From: Albula goreensis | Taxonomy: Eukaryota > Chordata > Actinopteri > Albuliformes > Albulidae | Reading direction: 5' to 3' | Assembly (NCBI GenBank): GCA_022829145.1 | Contig: CM040750.1 | Location: 5,394,255 to 5,458,254, forward strand | DNA: 64,000 bases | In this document: positions 1 to 12,716 of the stretch, in pieces | How the letters are laid out: each line of letters opens with the position of its first letter | Position numbering within the stretch: position 1 is the stretch's first letter | Position numbers and translations under genes: made by a program | The notes under the pieces: generated by a model | Databases searched by the model: none | What the model saw: the letters and a program-made list of their open reading frames with translations, nothing else | Told to the model about the DNA's origin: nothing

Positions 1-375
1 TCAGGTTTTCTTCAGCAGGCCAGCCAGCAGTTGGAGACTGTGCTGTGGTGCCTGCAGCATCACCAGCAGGACTGGCCCCTCTGGGAGAGAATGACCTGCC
101 CCTATAGGATGAGGCAGAATGAGTTAGCCTGTAGGAAATTCCCAAAGGGTTTTGTAAAGGATGAAATGCACCTATCAGTAATATTGGAACTGCTGGACCC
201 AGCCACGGCCCAAGAGCAGGTTCCCCTAGGGATGCCCTCCACCTCTGGCCTGGAGGTATTGTGCTGGAGCCTAGGATCCTCAGCAGGAGTGAAGCCTGGA
301 CTTGCTGCTCCGCCATGTTACTGGAATATACAACTACAACGCCTACTAAACCAGAGGTTACGCTACGGGAATTAA
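1..375 (+). other. Open reading frame running in from the window edge, unrecognised
   Basis: One frame stays open from base 1 to a TAA at about 373-375, roughly 124 codons, with no ATG before the window begins. The peptide is rich in Gln, Leu, Trp and Cys and shows no domain I recognise. It could be the last exon of a gene or a transposon ORF cut by the window edge, or simply chance. No poly(A) signal follows closely. Whether it codes cannot be decided without the sequence to the left. Confidence 0.2.
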
Positions 376-805
376 AGAATTGCTTTAAGAAAGTATTGTG
401 CAAGTCTCATTCATGAAAGGAGTGTGATCCTGTTTGCGATGTGAGATTTTAATTCCCCTTACAGCAGAGGAGGTAGTTGTAGTTATCCTGGATAATGTAA
501 TTCTGGATTGAATAATCAAATCACTATCCATGTTCGTGAAACCAAGTAAGACAGAGCATAGTTGATTAAAAAACACGATCCGGCTCTCCTCAACTTATTC
601 TGGATTGTTTAAGCAACGTAAGTGTAACGGTGGCCAGAACTGAAGTTTGACAACCTGCATTTACATAGCTCTGTGTGATGTACATACCCAATACATTACA
701 AAGCCAATGGCAGGGAATATTCACGTTTCATGTCCCTAGCCAGCTAATTATGACACGTACCATGGCGAGTAGGGCTATCAATGGCCAACTATTATCATTC
801 ATTGG
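376..805. other. Gene-free stretch
   Basis: No coding frame, RNA gene or repeat is recognised between the edge ORF and the inverted-repeat element. Confidence 0.5.
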
Positions 806-2426
806 CTGTGTTCCAATCCGAAATAAAAGCCTCCCTTCACTTCTTCCCTCCAATCGAGTGAGCCCTCCAGTGACGTAGCAGGCGAGGGAGCCCTTCCTGA
901 GTGAGGGGGAGCAATCTGCGTTCCAATCCGAAATAAAATCCTCCCTTCACTTCTTCCCTCCAATCGAGTGAGCCCTCCAGTGACGTAGCAGGCGAGGGAG
1001 CCCTTCCTGAGCGAGGGGGAGCAATGGAGGGGAAGGGTCGTGGCTTTTCGAATTGGAATGACCCTCGCGGTTCTTCCTCACTTTGCGTTCCTTCGCAAGG
1101 ATTGGATTGCCGTGATGTGTCCCTTGCAGGTTGCAGCACCTGTTCCAGTTCAACTCTCCACCGCAAAACCAATGTAAAGACAGAGAGAGTTCTCTCTAGA
1201 CTACATTATGCAACTTAACTATTAATATAGTTAGACAGTGAAGATGCATGTTGGCTAGATATGCCTACATATCTAGCATATTCCCCATGCCAAAATCCTT
1301 ATATTTTCCATGAGCATAAAATTATTTTAAATCGATTTTTTTATTTACTATTAATAGATGTGATGTTATTTTCAATAAAGTTGCCAAGCTTTTCCAATGT
1401 GAAACCACTTATTTGTATGCACAATTTAATAATCATATTGAATAATTATCACAATCATAACAATAGTTACTATAATTATTTGTGTAGCACCTTTTGAGCA
1501 GGGTGTGAAGTGATTCCCATAGACAAGTAAAGATAATTAATAAAATCGGTAACGATAAAATATGGTAAAACAGATCAGTAACTAACTGCAACAGTAACCA
1601 AGTAATGATAAATAAGTGTGAGGTGTAACAGGGTTTAAAAGTACATATGTGTAGAGACAGGTAAAATGATGAACAAAAAATAAAAATCAATATCAGAAGA
1701 ATTAACCCGAAATTATGCTGCCATATACACAGGCAATTATACCGGTATGTTTAAATGGCAATTTAAAAATAATTCGTGCTCAACAGAAGATTCTATTTCA
1801 TGCTGTGTGAATAATTGAAGCTTAAGGTAGCATAACTGTTACATTTAAAGATTCAGAAAATGTAGGTTATTCTTAACAAAATGCATGGCTACGGCAGCTA
1901 TGCCTCCACCAGCATATGAGAGCTTATGATTAAAACTTCATGGCCAAAACGTATATTTTATCAATGAACTTGATAAGCGGCTATTGAGTGTTGAGCATTT
2001 CCTTTGAATCTGTTAGATTTAAATAACGACCACCACCAACAACATAGCATTTTCGCGAATGGTTTGTATAATCAATCGGCAACAGAGGTCTGTGAACTTG
2101 GTAAACTTTTTTAAATGTGCTTGTTCTTTGCTAGCAAGAGCATAATATTCAAATAAAGTTTAACACGTGGGCAAGCGAGAGGCATCGCCGTGCATTCTGG
2201 GCAATATCAACGCTTGGAGGGATGATTTTTGTTGGTTCCGTTGGAGGGAGTGAAACCGAGGGCTTGAGCAAATGAAAATTCGCCCTTCCCTCAACAAATC
2301 TGGATTGGAATCGCCCTCACGGTGGCATCCATCTTACATACGGGACTTTTTGAGGATTCCCTCCTTGATTGAAGGGAAGTGAGCACGAAGAAGCAAGCAT
2401 TTTTTCGGATTGGAACGCAGCCAATA
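801..2426. mobile_element. Non-autonomous inverted-repeat DNA element, about 1.6 kb
   Basis: The ends are inverted copies. The left begins ATTGGCTGTGTTCCAATCCG at 801 and the right, read on the other strand from 2426, begins ATTGGCTGCGTTCCAATCCG, one mismatch in 20. Inner portions also resemble each other loosely: both ends carry a second CCAATC or GATTGG motif and CCCTCxCGG, giving an extended imperfect foldback. The interior is AT-rich with no transposase. This is how deletion derivatives or MITEs of cut-and-paste transposons look. I could not find a clean target-site duplication, so the superfamily is left open. Confidence 0.6.
806..1025 (+). repeat. 110-bp tandem duplication of the element's left end
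   Basis: Two nearly identical units start at about 806 and 916. Each contains the terminal GTTCCAATCCG motif, a CTTCCCTCCAATCGAG core and ends in GGGGGAGCAAT. The terminal inverted repeat is therefore present twice on the left side of the element. Confidence 0.8.
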
Positions 2427-2979
2427 ATGTCTCTGGTAACAACATAGCAGTTGTCTTCCATTTCCACCTTAACTGAAAAGTCAGCATTCTCAACAGAATT
2501 AACCAATAAAAGCATGGAAAAATACATCTGAGTTGTAAATGTACGTAGACAAAGATTGTTTTCAACAAGATGGTTCAATTCCCGTTAAAGCCTTTAAATT
2601 CTTAAACTGAACTGCCTTGTCACATAGTTGGGTGGTTCCACACCACAGAAGAAGAGCTTTTTTTAGTTAACCATCGGACTCACAATGGCGATTCTGTCTG
2701 TGACATGACAGAGTGTAGTGGAACATTAAACACGTTAATTTTGGTTTCCCTGAAGTGACAACTTACTTTTAAGCATCTCAGACTTCCCTCACTGTCTCCC
2801 AGGAACTATGCCCTTGGTGCCTGATTCTGGCAGTTAATGTACCATGAACCACTGTGAAGCTAGCCTAGCCTAACTATAACTATAGTAATAGTTATTTAGG
2901 AATATTATTATTAGATTATATTATTGTTGTTGTTATTATTATTATTATTAGCCTCTATTATTATTATCATCATTCCGAC
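2427..2979. other. Gene-free stretch ending in an ATT-rich simple repeat
   Basis: No gene is seen. An impure (ATT)n tract lies at about 2899-2972 and directly abuts the end of recognisable transposase homology, so expansion or slippage there may have erased the transposase C-terminus. Confidence 0.6.
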
Positions 2980-3900
2980 GAATGCATCCCCTTTGTCAGC
3001 TAGAAGATGCTGAAATCTCGGCCTTGCAAAGACAAGTACTGAGCCTGTCAAATACGCCGACTAAATACGACAAGGAAGTTAGCCACAAGGATTTGTCGAA
3101 GTGTTTGGCAAGTTCCGATTTGCTCTCTGCCAAAAACAATTTCACCAATTCGTAAAGGCGCTGTACACTCTCCCTCTGGAAAACCAGCGTAGCACTGTGT
3201 GAAAGAGGAACTGCTCATGTTCAGAGCTTTATTGTAATTTATTATCTGAACCGCATTATGAAGGACAGACTTTAAGGGCTTCGGCATTATTTATTTATTT
3301 ATTCATTTTTTGCTGCGAGTGCCTCACGATGGATCATGCAATGAGTCTATCTTGCCAGCGGAGCTACCTGCTGGACGCGTGAGACCAGGCCACTCAAACG
3401 TCCCGTAATGGATCGCGCCCCATCGGTACAAATTCCTACATATCTGTCCCAGCAAAAGTCAGCATCTTTGACACTTGTGTCAACCACATTAAAAATCGCC
3501 TCACCAGGTTTGAAGAGGACGACAAAACAGAACACCCTCTTCAATCCCCTGGTCTTTGAGAAGGCAAAGGAAGTCTTACATAGGCAAGGAACTGGGCTTG
3601 CCCAGCTGTATCAGTGGTCTCATCTAGTTGCAGTGCATAATATGGACTCTGCCTCATACTATAGCAAGTGCTCTTCCACGTCATTTGCCAGATACAAAAT
3701 CCTGCGACCCATCGTGTCATTCGAAATCGGAATGGCACTGAGTTGAGTGGCAGCGCTTTCCCCAGGCATGATTCTGCACATTTCTCTTGTGCAGCAGGCA
3801 AAACCAGTGTCTCGGCTATAGTATGTGGCTTCCCAAGGGCATCACGTTTTCAAAGAGATAAGATTCTGCTTTTTCGAAACAATTATTTGAAATGTAGTCT
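2980..3900 (-). pseudogene. hAT/ZBED-type transposase, catalytic part, broken
   Basis: Reading leftwards from about 3,900, minus-strand frames give segments typical of the hAT transposases related to ZBED5 and SCAND3: KPHTIAETLVLPAA, then ALQLDETTDTAGQAQFLAYV (3,640-3,590), then CTDGARSITGRLSG (3,420-3,370), then LKSVLHNAVQIINY (3,270-3,230) and a degenerate LNLSLQGRD-like end near 3,000. LDETTD and CTDGA are hallmark motifs around the catalytic acidic residues. The segments sit in different frames, at least one in-frame stop is present, and the region around 3,660-3,740 is frameshifted, so no intact enzyme can be made. It is collinear with the BED-finger piece at 5,740-5,953, with only some 20-30 residues missing between them. 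It is therefore read as one element split by the CARD-gene segment. Confidence 0.8.
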
Positions 3901-4099
3901 AACATCTCTGATAAAAATTTAGTATGGAATATTAAGATGGACATAAGGACAATCTGTATAATTGTAACTTGACGCAGCTTTGGTCCGTTCACTAACCCGG
4001 ACGGACAGAAAAGAAAATTAAAATAAGAAAAAGGAAAAAAACAGATAGAGAGAGCGAAAAATAGACCCGCGCGAAAAGAATGACATCACTGAAAACTTA

Positions 4100-4273
4100 C
4101 ACCCACTCGCTGCTGGCAGAGCAAAGGCTAGTCTAGGCTACGGCCTGCTGCCACGCGAAGTGTGTATCCATTTTCTTTGCATACAAAGTTTTCTTTACAT
4201 ACAGTTTCTTCATACTCGTGCTTAATTTGTTGAAAGGAAACTGCGAATCACATCGAATTATCAGCGATATACA
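4100..4273 (+). promoter_or_regulatory. 5' flank and likely 5'UTR of the CARD gene
   Basis: This sequence precedes the predicted ATG. GAAAGGAAACT at 4232-4242 resembles an interferon-stimulated response element (GAAANNGAAACT) with the spacer one base short. No clear TATA box sits at a convincing distance. Assignment as promoter or 5'UTR rests only on position next to a well-supported gene. Confidence 0.3.
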
Positions 4274-5449
4274 ATGGCAGGTAAGATGCAGACAATCGTC
4301 TTAAGAAAAAAAATTGTCTTTAAAAATATGTGCAGACTATAGACTTTAAACATGCAAGTAAACAATTGCTTTGTTAAAAGTTAAAAACTTTGTGAGAACT
4401 AGTCTGATAAAAATCAGTTCAGTGGCAGAGAGCCACCTACACCTATGTGTATACATGTTTTATTGACAATTTTAGGTAAAATGTTTTAAATAGCCTTTAA
4501 TATCTTTAAATGTATAGAAGTACTCGTGGCATAGTTACTTTCGCTTTCAACTTGTTTCATTCAGGTTGCTAGAAGTTGCATAGATTATAGTTACGTAATG
4601 AAACAACGCTGTAATTAACTAAACGCCTTTAAGCATACTTAAAATGAATACCAATGACATCAAAAAAGCAAGGTCAAATTGTTTTTCACCATTTACATTT
4701 ATTGCGATGAAATATGAACTAATAATCAAATACTAATCAACACAGAAGATTAATTATTATTATTATTATTATTATTAAGAAGAAATTTGATGACAAAATA
4801 AAAGGCGGCTTGAAAGGGCGCATTGAACACTTTTTTAAGTTATGATTTTATAAGTAAGCTATTAGTAAAATAAGCAGCAGTAGCTCAAGTAACAGAACTA
4901 GTAGAAGGGGTAGTAATTAATAGTTATAAGAAGAATCATTAGTTGTAATTTAGTAGTAATAGTAGCAGTTGTCGCAGTTCAAGTAGTAGTGGTAATAGTA
5001 CAAGTTGTAGTTGTGAAAAGTAGTAAAAGTAGGCCTATAAGAAGTCACTTTGAACCTTAAAAGTTACTCATGATGATTGTGATGTGTATTATTTTATAAA
5101 CCTTTCAAGTGGAACATAAGGACATGTTTACGTAAATTAAGAAGAAAATAACATTACCCTTTCAATCTCTTAAACTGTTTTAACAGATGCTAAACTAACT
5201 GCTGCGAGGAGTATGTTTGTGAACAAAGTATCGATCCCTGTCATCAAGGGGTTACTTGATGACCTTTATGAAGATCGGGTACTGAACGACGGGGAAAGGG
5301 AAGAGGTGCTTGAAGTACACATGACGCGAATGGATAAAGCACGCAGTCTCATAGATATGGTGCGGAGGAAAGGTGCCAGAGCCAGCGAAATATCCTCCAG
5401 GCTGGAGGAACGAGACTCCAACCTCCATGAAGAGCTGGCACTTGGCTGA
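4274..5449 (+). CDS. CARD-only protein, caspase-1-CARD/ICEBERG-like, two exons
   Basis: Exon 1 contributes only ATG GCA G (4274-4280) followed by GTAAGA. Exon 2 begins at 5187 after TTTTAACAG and runs to TGA at 5447-5449, giving 89 residues. The protein starts MADAKL and is a single CARD: FVNKVSIPVIKGLLDDL (helices 1-2), then RVLND, then MDKARSLIDMVRRKGARA and a C-terminal EELALG. The start, the VLN block, the MDKxRxLID helix and the end match the caspase-1 CARD and the roughly 90-residue CARD-only proteins (CARD18/ICEBERG, CARD16), and teleost CARDs of this type. As I recall it, a minute first coding exon in the same phase is also the CASP1-family layout. No caspase domain follows; the stop is directly after the CARD. 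Known family members tune inflammasome or caspase-1 assembly through CARD-CARD contacts in the cytosol. That role is inference here. The gene lies antisense within a broken hAT transposase. Confidence 0.8.
4752..4776 (+). repeat. (ATT)n microsatellite in the CARD-gene intron
   Basis: A short pure ATT run lies in the 906-bp intron. Confidence 0.85.
4861..5035 (+). repeat. Cryptically simple AGT-rich tract in the intron
   Basis: The tract is dominated by AGT, AGC and GTA triplets with interruptions. It looks like decayed slippage DNA with no coding signal. Confidence 0.6.
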
Positions 5450-5713
5450 GTGTGACTTGCCTCCTGGGATGGTGAAAACATCCCTCAATAGTATTGTGTA
5501 AAACCAACAGTTTACTTGAAGCAATGGCTGTAAACAGTGGGGAAACTTATAGTTCTGTCCTGTCTTTATGTACTTATGTACTAAGGAAGCATACATCGTT
5601 GGGGGGGTGGATGATGAGGAACTGACTCACGGTGGATGATTTTGGTCATTTTTGTTAACATAACGCTTGTATTGGCACTTGTATTTGCCACTTGCTCCCA
5701 AAGACATTCATAC

Positions 5714-5734
5714 AATAAACACCTGCCAATAAAC
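5714..5734 (+). terminator. Two poly(A) signals for the CARD gene
   Basis: AATAAA occurs at 5714-5719 and again at 5729-5734, about 265 bp past the CARD stop codon. They lie just before hAT homology resumes on the other strand, so the interrupting segment appears to hold a full transcription unit. Confidence 0.6.
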
Positions 5735-5739
5735 ACATT

Positions 5740-5953
5740 TTCTTTTAAAGAAGTCAATCGGTTTGTCTTTTATTTCGGGGTGCTTGGTGTCCAAGCGTCG
5801 CTTTAATTTGCAAGGTTTCATTCTTTCGCTGGCAAGTACCTCCGCACAAATTAAACACTGTGGACGTGGTTCTGATGTGCTAGTTACCGAAAAACCGAAC
5901 TGCAAATAATTCTTATCGTATTTGCGGAGTTTTGTTTTTTCGGGAACTGGCAA
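5740..5953 (-). pseudogene. hAT/ZBED-type transposase, N-terminal BED-finger part
   Basis: A minus-strand frame starting near 5953 reads KYDKNYLQFGFSV, then CLICAEVLASERMKPCKLKR, then DTKHPEIKDKPIDFFKRK. This is the N-terminal region and BED zinc finger of ZBED5/SCAND3-like hAT transposases. The CxxC pair is present. The first histidine of the usual RRHLxTKHP motif is replaced by Arg (KRRLDTKHP), so zinc binding is probably lost. Homology stops after FFKRK at about 5740, exactly where the CARD-gene 3' end lies. It resumes at about 3900 with the next part of the same protein. Confidence 0.75.
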
Positions 5954-7149
5954 GGCATCCAGACGGAGCAGCTCTTTTCCCGCAAGTAAAAAATGTATCC
6001 ATAGTGTGCTAGCCTATGCTTCCCAAATTGAAAGTAGGCCTATTGGTTTTGGTTGATGTTTTGAGTGTATGTGTCGGTGTTGTACTTGTGATATGAAGAA
6101 GTACATGATAAAGGCAAGAGGCTATTACTCAGTAGGCTATTCGGAGGGCGATTGCAATGCTAGAACCTTAAAGATGGTAATGATACGACCACAAACCTGA
6201 GAAGGTGGGAAACAGCAACGATTAGCTCAGAAAGCAGAGTTAACTTGTTTAACTTGTTAGCTATGTTTATCGCGCAATACGAAACCAGTGTTGTTGACCT
6301 CAAGGCTAAGCTCAGTAGGAAGAGAAAAGAGATGGAAAGATGAAAGATTAGGATGTACTGCAGCGGAGACTGCAAAACAGAAACAAGAGAGGAGGGGCTG
6401 TTTAAAGAATACTGCTATAGCAGAGTCGTAAGGGCAAGGTTACGTTTTGAAACCGAAACGAGGAGATATAGAATAGCCTTTAAAAAGGCGGTTAACACTA
6501 TTGAAAAGCTGCAAAACTGATCAAAGCACAAAACACTATCGATATGCAAGTGGTATGTTTCCGATGACTGAACTGGTTTATATACTTGTGGACATCTGCT
6601 TAAGTTCGTTGTTGAGATTTCAAATGATAACTTTCAGTTTTCATTGGCCACGCTGAAGACAAACGTGTCTGATTTGTTGGTACAACTGTAGTCCTTGCCT
6701 CTTGCATTTTGCGAAGGACAGGTCTGTGACCATACGCCCCACAAGTAACATAATTTACTATTAGAGTGTTGTGTGAACATGGACTACAATCCCTACAGTT
6801 TTGTTGATAAACTGTTTACGTTAGCATTTCCGCCGCTTAATGTACAGCAGGGAAGCCTCTGGGCTGCCAAAAAAGATGGCAACGTCCACAAAAAATGTCT
6901 GCCTCATTATGTACCCTGCATTTTATTGGAGATTTGCAGCCTCTCTGATTTGATCCTTCATAAGAACAACCAATGGTAAGCTATCATTATCCAGTATAAA
7001 TCCACCTCATTTTCTTAATGACCTGTAGGGCCAGCTGGAAAAGGAGAATTTTCCTGAATGCAGGCAGGAGGACAGCAAAAACATAGTCTCCATCAAGAAA
7101 AGCCTTCAGTATGGTTGTTTTTCAGTGAATAAATACACTGTTAACCCAA
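5954..7149. other. Gene-free stretch
   Basis: No further transposase homology, convincing hAT terminal inverted repeat or gene is seen. The short frames here lack recognisable domains. Confidence 0.5.
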
Positions 7150-8195
7150 GTTATCACCTGCCTAACATGCTTTTGGTCCTCCTTGTGCTGCCAAAACAGC
7201 TCCGACCTGCCAAGGTATGGGCTCTACAAGACCTCTGAAGTTACCCTGAGGTATCTGGCACCATGATGTTAGCAGTAGATCCTCCCTGTAAGTTGGGAGG
7301 TTGAGCTTCTTGCTCTCCAGAAAATCCCACCGATGCTCAATCGGATTAAGACCTGGGGAATTTGGAGGCCAGGACAACATTTTGAGTCCTTTGCCATGTT
7401 CCTCATTCCGAATAATGTATGCAGCGTGGCTGGGCACATTATCTTGCTGAAAGAGGCCACTGTCATCAGGGAATACCATTGCGATGAATGTACCTGGTCT
7501 GAAATGATGTTTAGGTAGGTGGCACATGTCAAATTAGCATCCACGTGAATGCCCCGACCCAGGGTTTCCCAGCAGAATATTGCCCCAGATCATCACACTC
7601 CTTCCCCCACCCTGTCTTCTTCCCACAGTGCATCCTGGTGCCATCACCTCCCCAGGTAAACATTCCACATGATGTAAAAGAAAACGGTACTCATCGGACC
7701 AGCCGACCTTCTTTCATTGATCTTAGACCCAGTTCTGAGACACAAATGCCCATTGTAGGCATTTTCGGCGGAGGGCAGTGGTCAGCTTGTGCATTCTAAC
7801 GGGTCTGCAGCTGTGCAGACCCATACACAGCAGGGTGTGACGCACCTTGTTGTAACACATTCCTTTTTCTGTGACTTCTGCCACAGTGGCCCTTCCATCG
7901 GATCAGACCACATGGGATAGCCTTTGTCGCCCTTGTGCATTGATGAGCCTTGGGTGCCCAACACCCTGTCTCTGGTTCATTGTTTGTCCGCCCTCGGACC
8001 AGCGTCGATAGATACTCACCACTGCTGACCAGGACCACCGCACTAGCCTTTCCATGCCCGGGTTGCACCATCCCATCGGTGTACATTCCAATTCTGTAGC
8101 AGCTGACGCTATAGCAGCAGAAGCTTTGGCAGCGTTGACGGTAACTTCCACGCCGAAAACAATCTTAATTGCTGCCACAGGTGCACTTCATTGTC
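7150..8195 (-). pseudogene. Tc1/mariner-like transposase, degenerate
   Basis: On the minus strand the order is that of a teleost Tc1 transposase. The DNA-binding region ends VVSIYRRWSEGGQT then NQRQGVGHPRLINA (8,060-7,920). A decayed linker follows. The catalytic part has FPDDSGLFQQDNVPSHAA (7,470-7,420) then WPPNSPGLNPIEHRWDFL (7,370-7,320) and ends LLLTSWCQIPQGNFRGLV with VLAAQGGP. QQDN and the NPIEHxWD block are signature Tc1 motifs. Reading needs several frame changes, and the start and linker are damaged, so it is dead. Terminal repeats were not identified; the borders are approximate. Confidence 0.85.
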
Positions 8196-12260
<4,065 letters not shown>

Positions 12261-12716
12261 CAGGGGCATATCAAGCATTATTAAACTGGGGGGGGGGGCA
12301 AGCTGTGAGTAGCTCACTGTTCGCCGACTCTTTGCATACTTGACCCACACAAACACGGATGCTATAACTAGCCTAGCCTACATGTTATAAAATGTATCTC
12401 AAGGAACAAACAAGGAATTGCACGAGTATTTTTATATCGATCGTTTTATATTGAAATATAGTAACTTCCCTTTCCGAATGAAGAAATGAGTACAAAAATA
12501 TATAGCCTACAGCTGTAAACCTCTGTCGTGACACTTCAAGGATCATGCTAGCCAACAAACAGTGCTTCACAATTTTAGCTTAGCGCGTTCGAACCCTTGA
12601 CCCGACGCTGCAGGTTCGAATCCTGATGCAGATGGAACGTTAGCAAGACAGCTGTATGGGCGTAGGGTGGGTTAGATGATGATCCAGAAAAAGTGCGGGG
12701 GACACGTCCCCCTGTG
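12261..12716. mobile_element. Possible short non-autonomous DNA element with a tRNA-like internal motif
   Basis: The left end starts CAGGGGCATA with a G-run close by at about 12,289. The right end closes GGGGGACACGTCCCCCTGTG, which inverts to a CAGGGGG-type end. Flanks ACAATGGC (12,253-12,260) and ACAATGGT (12,717-12,724) match at 7 of 8 positions and could be an 8-bp target duplication, as hAT elements make. Inside, TAGCTTAGCGCG at about 12,577 and GGTTCGAATCC at about 12,613 look like Pol III A and B boxes. No complete tRNA cloverleaf forms. Confidence 0.35.

Noticed and set aside
5252..5596. Minus-strand ORFs over the CARD exon
   Set aside because: Shadows of the CARD reading frame.
5450..5713. 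Downstream caspase domain for the CARD gene
   Set aside because: No splice donor before the TGA and no caspase-like frame before hAT homology resumes.
12577..12630. Functional tRNA gene
   Set aside because: The B box is perfect, but the acceptor, D and anticodon stems do not form a cloverleaf. It is a tRNA-like relic.
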